Position numbers and translations under genes: made by a program
In this document: piece by piece, positions 26,106 through 37,600 of the stretch
Layout: the number at the start of each line of letters is the position of its first letter
Numbering within the stretch: position 1 is the first letter of the stretch
Notes under the pieces: generated by a model
What the model saw: the letters and a program-made list of their open reading frames with translations, nothing else
What the model was told of the DNA's origin: nothing
The model's database searches: none
Assembly: GCF_024814375.1 (NCBI RefSeq)
Contig: NZ_JANUXX010000001.1
Coordinates: 1 to 64,000 of the forward strand
Length of the DNA: 64,000 bases
Direction of reading: 5' to 3'
From: Streptococcus sciuri
Lineage (GTDB): Bacteria > Bacillota > Bacilli > Lactobacillales > Streptococcaceae

Positions 26106-26795
26106 ATGAGTTATTTAGAGCATTTTCGCTATGGTAACCTTATTTTACCGAGTGGTTTACTGTTTCACTATAGTGAACTTTTCACCTCAAGCGAGGAATT
26201 TTTAGTTTGGCAATTCTTTTTTTTGCAAAATACAACTAAGCGAGATGATTTGGCACCAAGTCAGATTGCGAGTGCTCTTGGTAAATCTTTGAGCGATGTC
26301 AATCGCATGATTAGCAACCTCACTACTCAAGGGTTATTAGATACCAAAACAATCGATATGGCTGGGGAGATTGAAGTGATTTTTGATGCTAGCCCTGCCC
26401 TTGAGAAGTTAGATACCCTCACAAAAAGGGACACAGCGGCAGATGAGGGTCTACCTCAAACACCTAGCAATGCCTTTAAAGATTTGGTTAAAGACTTTGA
26501 ACGCGAACTTGGACGTTTTTTGAGTCCTTTTGAGATTGAAGAGTTACAAAAGACGATTGATGAGGACAATACTGACCCTGAAGTTATACGCTTAGCGCTA
26601 CGTGAGGCTGTGCTTAACGGTAAAATTAATTTTAAATACATCAATGCCATCTTACGCAATTGGCGACATGATAACCTGAGAACTGTACGCCAAGTCAAAG
26701 AACGCTTAGATGAGCGTAATCATAAACAAACCAAAGAAGTGCCTATATCAGATGACTTTTTATCTGCTATTAACAACCTCTGGATGGATGACTGA
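26106..26795 (+). CDS. dnaD: DnaD-family replication initiation protein
   Basis: 229-aa primosomal protein that helps load the helicase during initiation and restart. It has an N-terminal winged-helix DDBH1 region (MSYLEHFRYGNLILPSGLLF ... DLAPSQIASALG) and a C-terminal DDBH2 domain with FEIEELQKTIDEDNTDPEVI, INFKYINAILRNW and a basic tail. AGAGAGGATT precedes the ATG. A hairpin at 26797-26823 (AAGCAT-TTGG...CCAG-ATGCTT) ends the unit. Confidence 0.9.
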   Translation: MSYLEHFRYGNLILPSGLLFHYSELFTSSEEFLVWQFFFLQNTTKRDDLAPSQIASALGKSLSDVNRMISNLTTQGLLDTKTIDMAGEIEVIFDASPALEKLDTLTKRDTAADEGLPQTPSNAFKDLVKDFERELGRFLSPFEIEELQKTIDEDNTDPEVIRLALREAVLNGKINFKYINAILRNWRHDNLRTVRQVKERLDERNHKQTKEVPISDDFLSAINNLWMDD

Positions 26796-26796
26796 A

Positions 26797-26825
26797 AGCA
26801 TTTGGAAAATCCAGATGCTTTTAAG
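26797..26825 (+). terminator. Terminator after dnaD
   Basis: AAGCATTTGG-AAAA-TCCAGATGCTTTT: 9-10 bp stem with T-run, weak but plausible. Confidence 0.6.
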
Positions 26826-26977
26826 TATAGTATCGTTTAGACAGGTAGTCCTTGCTAGGAGGTTTTCAAAGAGGAAAGTTCCACAACAGTGTATAAATGT
26901 GTGGTGCTAGAAAAGATAGACCTTTATTTTTTGTGTATTTGATGATAAAATGAGGTCATCACATTAAAGGAAAAACG

Positions 26978-27655
26978 ATGAAAGTACAATTATCTGATAG
27001 ATTACAAATGATAGCGAATCTCGTTCCTAAAAAGGTTCATCTCTTAGATATTGGTAGTGATCATGCGTATTTGCCGATTGCACTTATCAAAGAGAAAAAA
27101 ATTGATTTTGCTGTCGCAGGTGAGGTAGTCAAAGGTCCTTATGAATCCGCTCTCTCCAATGTTTACCATCACCGACTTCAATCTCATATCGCCGTTCGTC
27201 TAGCTGATGGTTTTGATGCGCTTGGGTCTTCTGATGAGGTGGATTGCGTCACGATTTGTGGTATGGGTGGACGTTTGATTGTTGAGATTTTAGAAAAGGG
27301 AAAAGAGAAGCTAGTTAATGTTGATTGTTTGATTTTACAGCCTAACAATTGTGAGGACGATGTTCGTGCTTGGTTATCTGCCAATCATTTTATGATTTGT
27401 ATAGAGACTATTGTTCAAGACAAAGGAAAATTTTACGAAATTATTAAGGCACAAAAAGGAACGATGCATTTATCAGAACGTCAGTTGCGCTTTGGTCCTT
27501 ATCTTCTACAAGAGCATTCTGCTATTTTTTATGAAAAATGGCGTTTGGAGTGTACTAAGTTAGAAAAGGCTCTTAATCGTGTGCCGCTAGATAAGTCTAA
27601 AGAACGCCAGCAGCTTGTGAAGAGAATCAAGATGATTAAGGAGGTTTTGGAGTGA
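26978..27655 (+). CDS. trmK: tRNA (adenine-N1)-methyltransferase TrmK
   Basis: 225-aa SAM-dependent enzyme making m1A22 in tRNA. Motif [14 protein letters not shown] (~22-34), motif [23 protein letters not shown] and a C-terminal helical coiled-coil-like tail ([13 protein letters not shown] ... [16 protein letters not shown]). AAAGGAAAAAC before the ATG. It overlaps the Nif3-like gene by 4 nt, a conserved pairing in Firmicutes. Confidence 0.94.
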   Translation: MKVQLSDRLQMIANLVPKKVHLLDIGSDHAYLPIALIKEKKIDFAVAGEVVKGPYESALSNVYHHRLQSHIAVRLADGFDALGSSDEVDCVTICGMGGRLIVEILEKGKEKLVNVDCLILQPNNCEDDVRAWLSANHFMICIETIVQDKGKFYEIIKAQKGTMHLSERQLRFGPYLLQEHSAIFYEKWRLECTKLEKALNRVPLDKSKERQQLVKRIKMIKEVLE

Positions 27656-28440
27656 AAGCTAGTCAAGTTATTGAGAAATACGAGACTTACTGCCCACAAG
27701 AGTTATCTATGAAAGGAGATATTTCAGGACTCCAGATAGGAACTTTAGATAAAGATGTCAAGACTGTCATGGTGGCACTTGATATTAGAGAAGAGACAGT
27801 CGCAGAAGCTATTGCCAAGCAGGTCGATCTCATTATCGTTAAACATGCACCGATTTTTCGTCCATTAAAAAATCTTGTGGTTGGTCCACAAAATCAGATG
27901 TTTCTGGATTTGATTAAGCATGACATTGCAGTGTATGTTAGCCACACTAATATTGACATTGTGCCAGATGGACTCAATGATTGGTTTTGTGATTTACTTG
28001 ATATTAGAGATACGAGTCCCCTTAGTCCGACTGAGGAAGGTTTTGGTATTGGGCGTGTAGGAACAGTAGAGGCTCAAGACTTACAAACGCTCGCTAGAAA
28101 GGTCAAGGCGGTTTTCAAACTAGATAGTGTCCGCTTGGTAGCTTACCACCCTAGCACAACGCTGATTCGTCGAGTTGCTATTTGTGGTGGTAGTGGGCAA
28201 CATTTTTATAAAGATGCTCTTTCTGCTGGTGCGGATGTCTTTATTACAGGAGATATTTATTATCATACAGCTCAAGAAATGTTGACAGATGGGCTTTTAG
28301 CCATTGATCCTGGTCATCATATCGAGGTGCTTTTCATTGCCAAGATAGCTGAAAAACTGCGTCGGTGGCAGGTAGAATCAGGTTGGAATTTGACAGTTTT
28401 AGAAAGTACTTCCCATACGAATCCTTTCTTCCACTTGTGA
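27652..28440 (+). CDS. Nif3-like dinuclear metal centre protein
   Basis: 262-aa NIF3/YbgI-family protein (related to YqfO) with conserved metal-binding residues in VKHAPIFRP (~64), [14 protein letters not shown] (~104) and the C-terminal [10 protein letters not shown]. Members have been linked to GTP cyclohydrolase-like or hydrolase activity, but the role is unsettled. GTG start at 27652 with AAGGAGG 7-8 nt upstream, overlapping the trmK stop. The FAD-oxidoreductase relic begins right after, suggesting the ancestral operon continued. Confidence 0.9.
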   Translation: MKASQVIEKYETYCPQELSMKGDISGLQIGTLDKDVKTVMVALDIREETVAEAIAKQVDLIIVKHAPIFRPLKNLVVGPQNQMFLDLIKHDIAVYVSHTNIDIVPDGLNDWFCDLLDIRDTSPLSPTEEGFGIGRVGTVEAQDLQTLARKVKAVFKLDSVRLVAYHPSTTLIRRVAICGGSGQHFYKDALSAGADVFITGDIYYHTAQEMLTDGLLAIDPGHHIEVLFIAKIAEKLRRWQVESGWNLTVLESTSHTNPFFHL

Positions 28441-28449
28441 GGAGGTACT

Positions 28450-28800
28450 ATGCGAGTTGTAATAGTCGCATTAGGTGCTGTTTGAGTGACGACACCTACC
28501 ATTTTTCAAAAGTAGCAGATATTGAGGTGCTTGTTTTTGATGAGAACATTGGCCAAGCAACTAGAACTACAACGGAAATTATCAGTCCTTAGTTTTCAAA
28601 ATGGAATGAAGCATTAGAAATATGAGAACGTATCGGTATTAAAGCATATACAAGCGTTTTTTCGTCTTTTTGGAGAGTTTTCCCATCCATATGGTATGGT
28701 CAGTGATTTAGGTTCAACAGGTCTAACTATAGCTCCTTTGTCTGGCCATCAGTTAGCTAAGATTACAAGATTAAGGGTGACAGCGTCTTTAAAAAATGAT
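28450..28800 (+). pseudogene. Remnant of an FAD-dependent oxidoreductase (DadA/YurR-like)
   Basis: Decayed copy of the glycine/D-amino-acid oxidase-like gene that follows the Nif3 gene in related streptococci. Pieces still readable: MRVVIV...GAV at the start after GGAGGTACT, then in a shifted frame HFSKVADIEVLVFDENIGQ and TTTEIISP-stop-FSKWNEA (Trp changed to TAG). Next come ERIGIKAYTSVFSSFFGEF and GSTGLTIAPLSGHQLAKI, from the C-terminal end of the family. About 240 codons between SKWNEALE and ERIGIKAY are deleted. At least one frameshift and two stops make it non-functional. rfbA follows. Confidence 0.8.
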
Positions 28801-28835
28801 AAAATAAAGAGGACGAATAAGAAAGGAAAAATCCT

Positions 28836-29708
28836 ATGAAAGGTATTATTTTAGCAGGAGGATCTGGAACGCGTCTCTACCCTTTGACTCGTGCAGCCTC
28901 TAAACAGCTCATGCCTGTCTATGACAAGCCAATGATTTACTATCCACTATCTACTTTGATGTTGGCAGGTATCAAAGACATTTTGATTATCTCAACCCCT
29001 CAGGATTTGCCACGCTTTGAAGATCTTCTTGGTGATGGATCTGAGTTTGGAATTTCTCTGTCTTATGCAGAGCAACCTAGTCCAGATGGTTTGGCACAAG
29101 CCTTTATCATCGGTGAAGAGTTTATTGGGGATGATAGCGTTGCCCTTATCTTAGGGGATAATATCTACCACGGACCAGGACTTTCAAAAATGCTTCAACG
29201 TGCTGAAAGTAAGAAAAAAGGCGCAACTGTCTTTGGTTATCAAGTTAAGGATCCAGAGCGCTTTGGTGTCGTTGAGTTTGATGAAAATATGAATGCCATC
29301 TCTATCGAAGAAAAACCAGAACAACCAAAGTCAAACTATGCAGTGACAGGTCTTTATTTCTATGATAATGATGTGGTTGAAATTGCCAAAAATATCAAGC
29401 CAAGTCCTCGTGGTGAGCTTGAAATCACAGATGTCAATAAGGTTTATCTAGAGCGTGGTGATTTGTCCGTAGAGCTGATGGGGCGTGGCTTTGCGTGGTT
29501 GGATACTGGTACACATGAGAGCTTGCTTGAAGCAGCTCAATATATTGAAACAGTCCAACGTATGCAAAATGTTCAGGTGGCTAACTTAGAGGAAATTGCC
29601 TATCGTATGGGCTATATCACTAAGGAGCAGATGTTTGAGTTAGCTCAACCCCTGAAGAAGAATGAATATGGACAATATTTGCTTCGTTTGATTGGAGAAG
29701 ATAAATGA
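28836..29708 (+). CDS. rfbA: Glucose-1-phosphate thymidylyltransferase
   Basis: First step of dTDP-L-rhamnose synthesis (glucose-1-P + dTTP), 290 aa. Nucleotide-binding signature [11 protein letters not shown] (8-18), [27 protein letters not shown] and the Lys-containing [27 protein letters not shown] before the ATG. It overlaps rfbC by 4 nt. Rhamnose feeds the rhamnose-rich cell wall polysaccharide of streptococci. Confidence 0.96.
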   Translation: MKGIILAGGSGTRLYPLTRAASKQLMPVYDKPMIYYPLSTLMLAGIKDILIISTPQDLPRFEDLLGDGSEFGISLSYAEQPSPDGLAQAFIIGEEFIGDDSVALILGDNIYHGPGLSKMLQRAESKKKGATVFGYQVKDPERFGVVEFDENMNAISIEEKPEQPKSNYAVTGLYFYDNDVVEIAKNIKPSPRGELEITDVNKVYLERGDLSVELMGRGFAWLDTGTHESLLEAAQYIETVQRMQNVQVANLEEIAYRMGYITKEQMFELAQPLKKNEYGQYLLRLIGEDK

Positions 29709-30298
29709 CAGATCAATTTTTCGGTAAGTCTCTTGCTGTTAAAAAAATAGAAGCTGTTCCTGGTATGTTGGAGTTTGATATTCCTGTTCATGGAGATAAC
29801 CGTGGTTGGTTCAAAGAAAATTTCCAAAAGGAAAAAATGCTACCGCTAGGTTTTCCAGAGTCTTTCTTTGCCGAAGGCAAATTGCAAAACAATGTCAGCT
29901 TTTCACGTAAAAATGTACTACGTGGACTTCATGCTGAACCTTGGGATAAGTACATCTCTGTCGCAGATGAAGGTAAGGTTCTAGGGACTTGGGTAGACTT
30001 GCGTGAGGGAGGCACTTTTGGACATACCTACCAAACTATTATTGATGCCAGTAAAGGGATTTTTGTCCCTCGTGGTGTGGCAAATGGTTTTCAAGTGCTC
30101 TCTGACAAAGTAGCTTATAGCTATCTGGTTAATGACTACTGGGCGCTTGAGCTTAAGCCTAAGTATGCTTTTGTTAATTATGCAGATCCAAGTCTAGATA
30201 TTAAATGGAGCAATCTTGAAGAAGCAGAGGTATCAGAAGCAGATAAAAAACATCCTTTACTGAAAGATGTTAAACCTTTACGTAAAGAAGATTTGTAA
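29705..30298 (+). CDS. rfbC: dTDP-4-dehydrorhamnose 3,5-epimerase
   Basis: 197-aa cupin-fold epimerase, third step of dTDP-rhamnose synthesis. [37 protein letters not shown] (catalytic His) and [15 protein letters not shown] are conserved. It begins inside the rfbA stop codon region (TAAATGA) and is followed after 62 nt by rfbB. The reductase rfbD is not in this cluster, as is usual in streptococci. Confidence 0.95.
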   Translation: MTDQFFGKSLAVKKIEAVPGMLEFDIPVHGDNRGWFKENFQKEKMLPLGFPESFFAEGKLQNNVSFSRKNVLRGLHAEPWDKYISVADEGKVLGTWVDLREGGTFGHTYQTIIDASKGIFVPRGVANGFQVLSDKVAYSYLVNDYWALELKPKYAFVNYADPSLDIKWSNLEEAEVSEADKKHPLLKDVKPLRKEDL

Positions 30299-30342
30299 AA
30301 TGACCTTGATATACGTCATTTTAAGACGAATATGATATATAA

Positions 30343-31407
<1,065 letters not shown>

Positions 31408-31408
31408 T

Positions 31409-31445
31409 AAAAAATCTATCATGTGTTTTCATGATAGATTTTTTG
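31409..31445. terminator. Bidirectional terminator between rfbB and mvaA
   Basis: 15-bp perfect stem AAAAAATCTATCATG / CATGATAGATTTTTT with a 6-nt loop. Confidence 0.9.
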
Positions 31446-31457
31446 TTATTAGTCTGT

Positions 31458-32726
31458 TTAGTGTTTATCTTTTAAAAGCTGTTTAGCAAGAGATAAATTC
31501 ATAGTAGGTTGTTTGAGTAGTTCTTTGACAAGTGATGTGACTTGACTTTCTTTCGCACCAGCAAGGAGCGCCAGCGATTTTGCTTGAAGTTTCATATGAC
31601 CTGCTTGGATACCTGTGCCAGTAAGTGCTTTTAGCGCGGCGAAATTTTGTGCTAAACCGATAGAAGTGGTGATAGCTGCCAAAATCTTAGCTTGGGGATT
31701 TCCTAGTAAATCATGAGCTAGTCTTGTACTAGGATTGAGTCCAATAGATCCTCCCTTGGTAGCGATAGGCATAGGCAGAGTTATTGTTCCATCAATCGTT
31801 TTGGTGGAGGAATTGTATCTCCAAGAAGATAATCCTTGGTAATTTCCTTTGTGGCTAGCGTAGGTGTGTCCAGCTGCTTCAATAGCACGCCAATCATTTC
31901 CAGTAGCTAATACAACAGCATCGATACCGTTAAAAATACCTTTATTGTGTGTACTTGCTCGGTAAGGGTCAACTTGTGCTAGTTGGCTAGCGAGTGTTAT
32001 TTTTTGTGCGAAAACAAGTGCTTCTTCAGGATGACGACTGAGGCAACGAAGAGGGATTTGACACGTACTTGTCACAAGAGAGTGTGTTGCGTAGTTAGAG
32101 AGAATAGCCATGAGTGCTTTGCCATTGCTAAGCTCTTTAAGTGTAGGAACAAGTGCTTCCATCATGGTATTGACCATGTTGGCTCCCATAGCTTCTTTAG
32201 TATCAATAAAGAGGTAGACAATGAGAAAATCGCCCTTTTCTTCTACAGTCAAATCGCAAGCTCCACCTCCACGCTTGACAATGGACGGATAAGCACTATT
32301 GGCTAAATCTAGGATCTTTTTCTTTTTATCAAGAATAGCTCTTGTCGCTTGTTCTTTGTCACCAACTTCATATAGTGCGACCTGTCCAATCATCTGCCGT
32401 TTTTCTTGATAGGTTTTAAAGCCTCCAGAGCGCTTAATAATCTTGTTTGCAAAGCTAGCTGCAGCGACGACAGAGGGTTCCTCGGTGACAAAGGGAACAC
32501 GATAAACAGTTCCATCTACTAAAACATCAGGAACCACGGAAAAAGGCAGAGCTTGCCTTGCAATGACATTTTCTACCATTTGATTGGCAATATCAAGAGA
32601 AAGCATTTTTTGAAGTTTTAAAGTTGTTAGACTGTCTTCGGATAAATTTAGGTTTTCCAAAAAGTGGAGACGTTCTTTTGGTGTTTTTTTGGCAAATTCA
32701 CCCCAGTTAATTCTTGTTTTATCCAT
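31458..32726 (-). CDS. mvaA: Hydroxymethylglutaryl-CoA reductase (degradative-type class II)
   Basis: Mevalonate pathway enzyme, HMG-CoA to mevalonate, 422 aa. SVVAAASFANKIIKRSGGF, GGGACDLTVEE, IDTKEAMGANMVNTMMEAL and HNKGIFNGIDAVVLATGNDWR are class II HMGR signatures. The start MDKTRINWGEFAKK is at 32726; a longer open frame runs back into mvaS but has no support. It overlaps the mvaS stop by 8 nt, so the two are coupled. The pathway supplies isoprenoids in streptococci, which lack the MEP route. Confidence 0.95.
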   Translation of the reverse strand: MDKTRINWGEFAKKTPKERLHFLENLNLSEDSLTTLKLQKMLSLDIANQMVENVIARQALPFSVVPDVLVDGTVYRVPFVTEEPSVVAAASFANKIIKRSGGFKTYQEKRQMIGQVALYEVGDKEQATRAILDKKKKILDLANSAYPSIVKRGGGACDLTVEEKGDFLIVYLFIDTKEAMGANMVNTMMEALVPTLKELSNGKALMAILSNYATHSLVTSTCQIPLRCLSRHPEEALVFAQKITLASQLAQVDPYRASTHNKGIFNGIDAVVLATGNDWRAIEAAGHTYASHKGNYQGLSSWRYNSSTKTIDGTITLPMPIATKGGSIGLNPSTRLAHDLLGNPQAKILAAITTSIGLAQNFAALKALTGTGIQAGHMKLQAKSLALLAGAKESQVTSLVKELLKQPTMNLSLAKQLLKDKH

Positions 32727-33891
32727 GTTTTGCCTCGTAAATACGTTGGTGTTCTTTGATGGCAGAAAGATAGAAGTCATTTGTTGCGTAATTAGCAAAG
32801 TTGGCATTTCCAAAAGCATCAAGAGTTGCTTCTTCAAAGAAAAGTTTTTCATAATCAGCTACAGAGATGCTTTGTCTCTGATTTAGTTGTTCTTTGCGAT
32901 TGGTTTGTAGCTGTTTTTTAAAATCACTGACAAGGGTAGCGCTAAATATTTCAGCAACTGCTCCACTTCCATAACTAAAGAGAGCAATTTGTTCACCACC
33001 TTGTAAAGAGTTACTATTTTCTAAAAGTGAGAGTAAGCCTAGAAAGAGAGAACCAGTATAGATATTACCGATTTGGCGACTATAGATGATGGAAGCGTCA
33101 AAGTTGGCTTTTAAAGTCTCTTTTTTACGGTCAGGTAGCCGTTTGTCCATGATTTTATGGAGTCCTTTGAGAGCTAATTTTGGAAAAGGAAGATGAAAGC
33201 AAAACGCACTAAAATCAGCTAAAGTTTTGCCAGAACGTTTTTGGTATTCTGCCCAAGTCGTTTTCAACATATCGAGGTATTGCTTGGTTGAGTACATGCC
33301 ATCAACAAAAGGTGTCGTACTGTAATTTGGACGCCAAAAATCCATAATATCACGTGTCTGTGCGACATTGTCATCATGAATCTCTAAAAGGCGTGGATTT
33401 TGGCTGACAAGCATGGCAACACTACCTGATCCCTGTGTAGGTTCGCCAGGTGTATTAATACCATATTTAGCAATATCTGAAGCAATCACCAATACTTTTG
33501 CTTTTTTGTGTTTTTCCACATGCAGTTTAGCATAATTGAGAGCCGCTGTCGCACTATAGCAAGCTTCCTTGAACTCAAGGCTACGGGCAAAAGGCTGAAT
33601 GCCTAGCAGTTTGTGAATATAAACAGCAGCTGCTTTACTTTGGTCAATGCTAGATTCTGTTGCAACAATAATCATATCAATCATAGCCTTGTCATCTTCA
33701 GTTAAAATACTGTTTGCAGCGCTAGCACCTAATGTGACAATATCATCTGTGATGGGTGTGATACTCAAGGCATCAAGGAGTAACCCTTTGCTAAATTTAT
33801 CAGCATCCACCCCACGACTTTGAGCTAAATTTTCCATATCAAGGCGATAGCGACCGGTTGCAAAACCGATTTTATCAATTCCGATAGTCAT
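32719..33891 (-). CDS. mvaS: Hydroxymethylglutaryl-CoA synthase
   Basis: 390-aa thiolase-fold enzyme condensing acetyl-CoA with acetoacetyl-CoA. N-terminus MTIGIDKIGFATGRYRLDM, active-site Cys in EFKEACYSATAAL (~110), GSGSVAMLVSQNPR, CFHLPFPKLA (catalytic His) and SYGSGAVAEIFS. AAAGGGAACACT precedes the ATG. First gene of the mvaSA pair; divergent from thyA with a 159-bp gap. Confidence 0.96.
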   Translation of the reverse strand: MTIGIDKIGFATGRYRLDMENLAQSRGVDADKFSKGLLLDALSITPITDDIVTLGASAANSILTEDDKAMIDMIIVATESSIDQSKAAAVYIHKLLGIQPFARSLEFKEACYSATAALNYAKLHVEKHKKAKVLVIASDIAKYGINTPGEPTQGSGSVAMLVSQNPRLLEIHDDNVAQTRDIMDFWRPNYSTTPFVDGMYSTKQYLDMLKTTWAEYQKRSGKTLADFSAFCFHLPFPKLALKGLHKIMDKRLPDRKKETLKANFDASIIYSRQIGNIYTGSLFLGLLSLLENSNSLQGGEQIALFSYGSGAVAEIFSATLVSDFKKQLQTNRKEQLNQRQSISVADYEKLFFEEATLDAFGNANFANYATNDFYLSAIKEHQRIYEAKHG

Positions 33892-34050
33892 AGTGTTCCC
33901 TTTCTTACAAGTAATGTTATCGTTCCATTCAACATTTTAACATAAAACCGACTATAAGTCGTACTTTAAAAAATAGCAAACTTTTGAAGATGAGTTTTAT
34001 AGTAGCGGTAAAAGCTCTTTTTTGGTAGAATGAACTTTTGGAGGAATACC

Positions 34051-34890
34051 ATGACAAAAGCGGATAAGATTTTTAAAGAGAATATTAGAACTATTATGGA
34101 GGAAGGAGTGTTTTCTGAAAAAGCTCGTCCTGTCTACCAATCTGGAGGACAAGCAAATTCAAAATATATTACAGGTAGCTTTGCAGAATACGATTTGAGT
34201 AAGGGAGAATTTCCCATTACAACACTTCGCCCTATCCCTATAAAAAATGCTATTCGTGAGATTTTTTGGATTTATCAAGACCAGTCAAATGACTTGGCCT
34301 TGTTAAACGATAAGTACAACGTTAAATATTGGAACGAGTGGGAAGTTGCTAATACTGGTACTATTGGTCAACGGTATGGTGCTGTTGTTAAAAAACACGA
34401 TATTATCAGAAAAATTCTCAAGCAGTTGGATGATAATCCGTGGAATCGTCGCAATGTCATCTCTCTCTGGGATTACGAAGCCTTTGAGGAGACAGAAGGA
34501 TTGTTACCTTGTGCATTTCAGACCATGTATGATGTTCGGCGTGTCAATGGTGATATTTACTTGGATGCGACTCTGACCCAGCGCTCAAATGACATGCTAG
34601 TCTCTCACCATATCAATGCCATGCAGTATGTCGCCCTTCAAATGATGATTGCTAAACACTTTGGCTGGAAAGTTGGTAAGTTCTTTTACTTTGTGAATAA
34701 TCTGCATATCTATGATAATCAATTTGAACAGGCTAAGGAGCTTTTACGTAGAAAGCCAAGTCACTGTCAGCCACATTTAATATTAAATATTCCTGATGGG
34801 ACTGACTTTTTTAAAATCAGACCAGAAGATTTTGAGTTGGTGGATTATGCACCTGTTAAGCCACAGCTATATTTTGATTTAGCAATCTAA
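34051..34890 (+). CDS. thyA: Thymidylate synthase
   Basis: 279-aa enzyme methylating dUMP with methylene-THF. Catalytic Cys in [16 protein letters not shown] (~150), [27 protein letters not shown] (dUMP site) and [21 protein letters not shown]. The ATG at 34051 follows TTGGAGGAATACC; an upstream ATG at 34030 sits on the -10 (TGGTAGAAT). Followed by folA, which recycles the dihydrofolate it makes. Confidence 0.96.
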   Translation: MTKADKIFKENIRTIMEEGVFSEKARPVYQSGGQANSKYITGSFAEYDLSKGEFPITTLRPIPIKNAIREIFWIYQDQSNDLALLNDKYNVKYWNEWEVANTGTIGQRYGAVVKKHDIIRKILKQLDDNPWNRRNVISLWDYEAFEETEGLLPCAFQTMYDVRRVNGDIYLDATLTQRSNDMLVSHHINAMQYVALQMMIAKHFGWKVGKFFYFVNNLHIYDNQFEQAKELLRRKPSHCQPHLILNIPDGTDFFKIRPEDFELVDYAPVKPQLYFDLAI

Positions 34891-34970
34891 AGGTAAATAA
34901 AGCGTCTACCTTTATCTCAGCATTTTTTGGCGCTTTTTGTTACAATGATGGAGGATGAGGAGGAGACGAG

Positions 34971-35477
34971 ATGACACGCAATATAGTGGCTTTATGGGCT
35001 GAGGATGAGCATGGTCTCATCGGAAATGACGGTAAATTGCCATGGCATTTGCCCAAAGAGCTCAACCATTTTAAGAAAACAACTTTAGATGGAGCATTGC
35101 TTATGGGACGTGTGACTTTTGAGGGAATGAAGAAACGCCCTCTTCCTGGACGTGAGACGTTAGTTTTAACGACTGACTCTACCTATACGGCTAAGGGGGT
35201 TACTGTTGTCCACAGTGTAGAAGAGGCGCTTACTTGGTTTCATAATCAAAATAAGCCTCTTTATATCATAGGTGGAGCTAAAGTCTATGCTTCCTTTGAT
35301 GGTCATTATGCTAAAATCATCAAAACAGTTGTTCATGGTAACTTTACAGGAGACACTTACTTTCCAGACTTGTCACAGCGTTCTTTTGTGAAAACTGCAA
35401 CGAAAACCTTTGATAAAGATGAGAAAAATGCCTATGCTTTTACGATAGAATATTATGATAGTAAAGATGAGAGGTAA
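34971..35477 (+). CDS. folA: Dihydrofolate reductase
   Basis: 168-aa NADPH-dependent enzyme regenerating THF. IVALWAEDEHGLIGNDGKLPWHLPKELNHFKKTT includes the substrate-site acidic residue and the Met20-like loop; LLMGRVTFEG and IIGGAKVYA bind NADPH. AGGAGGAGACG before the ATG. It is followed after 2 nt by a small membrane protein and then clpX; this order is conserved in streptococci. Confidence 0.95.
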   Translation: MTRNIVALWAEDEHGLIGNDGKLPWHLPKELNHFKKTTLDGALLMGRVTFEGMKKRPLPGRETLVLTTDSTYTAKGVTVVHSVEEALTWFHNQNKPLYIIGGAKVYASFDGHYAKIIKTVVHGNFTGDTYFPDLSQRSFVKTATKTFDKDEKNAYAFTIEYYDSKDER

Positions 35478-35479
35478 CT

Positions 35480-35650
35480 ATGGAGAAAAGTGTACTAGGC
35501 TTGTTGAGCGCTCTTTTAGCTGTGATATGCTTAGTTTTAGCAATTCCTGCTTTTAAGAAAAGACGTTATGGTTTGGGGATTATTTTTTTGTTAAATACCT
35601 TTACCAACCTTGTTAATACGATACATGCCTTTTCTGGGACTTTATTTTAG
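35480..35650 (+). CDS. Small membrane protein of 56 aa between folA and clpX
   Basis: ATG at 35480 with GAGAGGTAAC upstream, two nt after the folA stop. MEKSVLGLLSALLAVICLVL starts the first hydrophobic helix, a basic turn KKRRYG follows, then a second helix (GIIFLLNTFTNLVNTIHAF). Two membrane spans with both ends outside and a basic inner loop are predicted. I recall a like-sized gene at this place in other streptococci. Function unknown; coupling to folA suggests it is real. Confidence 0.72.
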   Translation: MEKSVLGLLSALLAVICLVLAIPAFKKRRYGLGIIFLLNTFTNLVNTIHAFSGTLF

Positions 35651-35702
35651 AGGCTATTTTTAGCTAAAAACATATAATAAAAACAAACATTTAGGAGAAC
35701 TA

Positions 35703-36929
35703 ATGGCTGGACGAAATAACGATGCAAAAGTTTACTGCTCATTCTGTGGAAAAAGTCAGGATGAGGTCAAGAAAATGATTGCAGGAAATAATGTATTTAT
35801 CTGCAATGAATGTGTAGATCTTTCTCAGGAAATTATCCGTGAAGAACTAGCAGAAGAGGTGTTAGAGGATTTAGCAGAGGTTCCAAAACCAAAAGAACTT
35901 TTGGATATTTTAAACCAATATGTTGTTGGTCAAGACCGTTCTAAACGTGCCCTTGCCGTTGCTGTTTACAATCATTATAAGCGTATCAGCTTTACAGAAA
36001 GTCGTAATGACGAAGATGTTGATTTGCAAAAGTCAAATATCCTTATGATTGGACCAACTGGGTCAGGAAAGACCTTTTTAGCCCAAACTTTGGCTAAAAG
36101 TCTCAACGTACCTTTTGCGATTGCAGATGCCACTTCGCTAACTGAGGCTGGTTATGTAGGTGAAGATGTGGAAAATATCCTCTTAAAACTTATTCAAGCA
36201 GCTGACTTTAATGTTGAACGTGCTGAACGTGGGATTATCTATGTTGATGAGATTGATAAAATCGCTAAAAAAGGGGAAAATGTCTCTATTACCAGAGATG
36301 TCTCAGGTGAGGGCGTCCAACAGGCACTGTTAAAAATCATTGAAGGTACCGTAGCTAGTGTACCACCACAAGGCGGACGCAAACATCCTAATCAGGAGAT
36401 GATTCAGATTGATACCAAAAATATCCTCTTTATCGTTGGTGGTGCTTTTGATGGGATTGAGGACATTGTTAAGCAACGTCTTGGTGAAAAAGTAATCGGT
36501 TTTGGACAAACAAGTCGCAAGATTGACGATGACAGTTCGTATATGCAAGAAATTATTTCTGAAGATATTCAAAAGTTTGGACTTATTCCAGAATTTATTG
36601 GGCGTTTGCCAGTAGTGGCTGCACTTGAGCGTTTGAACGCTGAGGATTTAGTCCGTATCTTGACAGAGCCACGCAATGCCTTGGTCAAACAATATCAAAC
36701 CCTCCTATCCTATGATGGGGTAGAGCTTAACTTTGATGAGGATGCTTTAAAAGCTATAGCGGATAAGGCTATCGCACGTAAGACAGGTGCGCGTGGGCTT
36801 CGCTCTATCATTGAAGAGACGATGCTTGATGTCATGTTTGAAGTACCAAGTGAAGAAGGCGTGGTAAAGGTTAGGATTACTAAAGCAGCCGTTGAAGGTA
36901 CAGATAAACCTATCCTTGAGACTGCCTAG
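35703..36929 (+). CDS. clpX: ClpX ATPase, specificity subunit of ClpXP
   Basis: 408-aa AAA+ unfoldase. N-terminal zinc-binding domain with [11 protein letters not shown] and CNECV (~12-40), Walker [13 protein letters not shown] (~117), Walker [15 protein letters not shown]-type loop (GEKVIGFG) for ClpP docking, and sensor 2 region ARGLRS. TTTAGGAGAACTA before the ATG; -10 TATAAT at 35673-35678. Followed by ysxC after 12 nt, the usual pair. Confidence 0.97.
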   Translation: MAGRNNDAKVYCSFCGKSQDEVKKMIAGNNVFICNECVDLSQEIIREELAEEVLEDLAEVPKPKELLDILNQYVVGQDRSKRALAVAVYNHYKRISFTESRNDEDVDLQKSNILMIGPTGSGKTFLAQTLAKSLNVPFAIADATSLTEAGYVGEDVENILLKLIQAADFNVERAERGIIYVDEIDKIAKKGENVSITRDVSGEGVQQALLKIIEGTVASVPPQGGRKHPNQEMIQIDTKNILFIVGGAFDGIEDIVKQRLGEKVIGFGQTSRKIDDDSSYMQEIISEDIQKFGLIPEFIGRLPVVAALERLNAEDLVRILTEPRNALVKQYQTLLSYDGVELNFDEDALKAIADKAIARKTGARGLRSIIEETMLDVMFEVPSEEGVVKVRITKAAVEGTDKPILETA

Positions 36930-36941
36930 TAAGGAGGTATC

Positions 36942-37538
36942 ATGGCTGAAGAATATCTCAATACACACAATGCTTCGATTTTGTTAAGTGCTGCCAATCA
37001 GTCTCATTATCCAAAGGATAATCTCCCAGAAGTGGCGCTTGCAGGACGCTCCAACGTTGGCAAATCTAGTTTTATCAATACATTGTTGGGACGTAAAAAT
37101 TTAGCTCGTACTTCTAGTAAACCTGGAAAAACACAATTGCTTAATTTTTATAATATTGATGATAAACTGCGTTTTGTCGATGTTCCAGGTTATGGTTATG
37201 CTAAAGTGTCTAAAAAAGAGCGAGCGAGATGGGGAAAGATGATTGAAGAATATCTCGTAACACGTGAAAATCTGCGTATGGTAGTGAGTCTTATTGATTT
37301 TCGTCATGAGCCAAGTAGTGACGATAAACAGATGTATGAGTTTCTGAAATATTACGATATTTCGGTCATCGTCGTTGCAACTAAGGCTGATAAGGTTCCA
37401 CGTGGAAAGTGGAACAAGCATGAAAGCATCATCAAAAATAGTATAGGTTTTGATGCTAGTGATGCCTTTCTTATCTTTTCGTCTGTTGAGCGTATCGGTA
37501 TTGATGAGGCTTGGGACACTATTTTAGAAAATATATGA
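36942..37538 (+). CDS. ysxC: Ribosome biogenesis GTPase YsxC/EngB
   Basis: 198-aa essential GTPase in 50S subunit assembly. P-loop [12 protein letters not shown] (~31-42), G2 [10 protein letters not shown]3 [20 protein letters not shown]4 [23 protein letters not shown] before the ATG. Transcribed with clpX and terminated at 37601. Confidence 0.96.
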   Translation: MAEEYLNTHNASILLSAANQSHYPKDNLPEVALAGRSNVGKSSFINTLLGRKNLARTSSKPGKTQLLNFYNIDDKLRFVDVPGYGYAKVSKKERARWGKMIEEYLVTRENLRMVVSLIDFRHEPSSDDKQMYEFLKYYDISVIVVATKADKVPRGKWNKHESIIKNSIGFDASDAFLIFSSVERIGIDEAWDTILENI

Positions 37539-37600
37539 GTAGTAGGTTATGAAGCTCATTGTTTTTAGCTTCGTTGTCTATAGATTTAAGGAACGATAAT

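Noticed and set aside
26840..26920. RNase P RNA gene (rnpB)
   Set aside because: Only a short P4-like string is present; the gap is much too small for the ~390-nt RNA and other conserved regions are missing.
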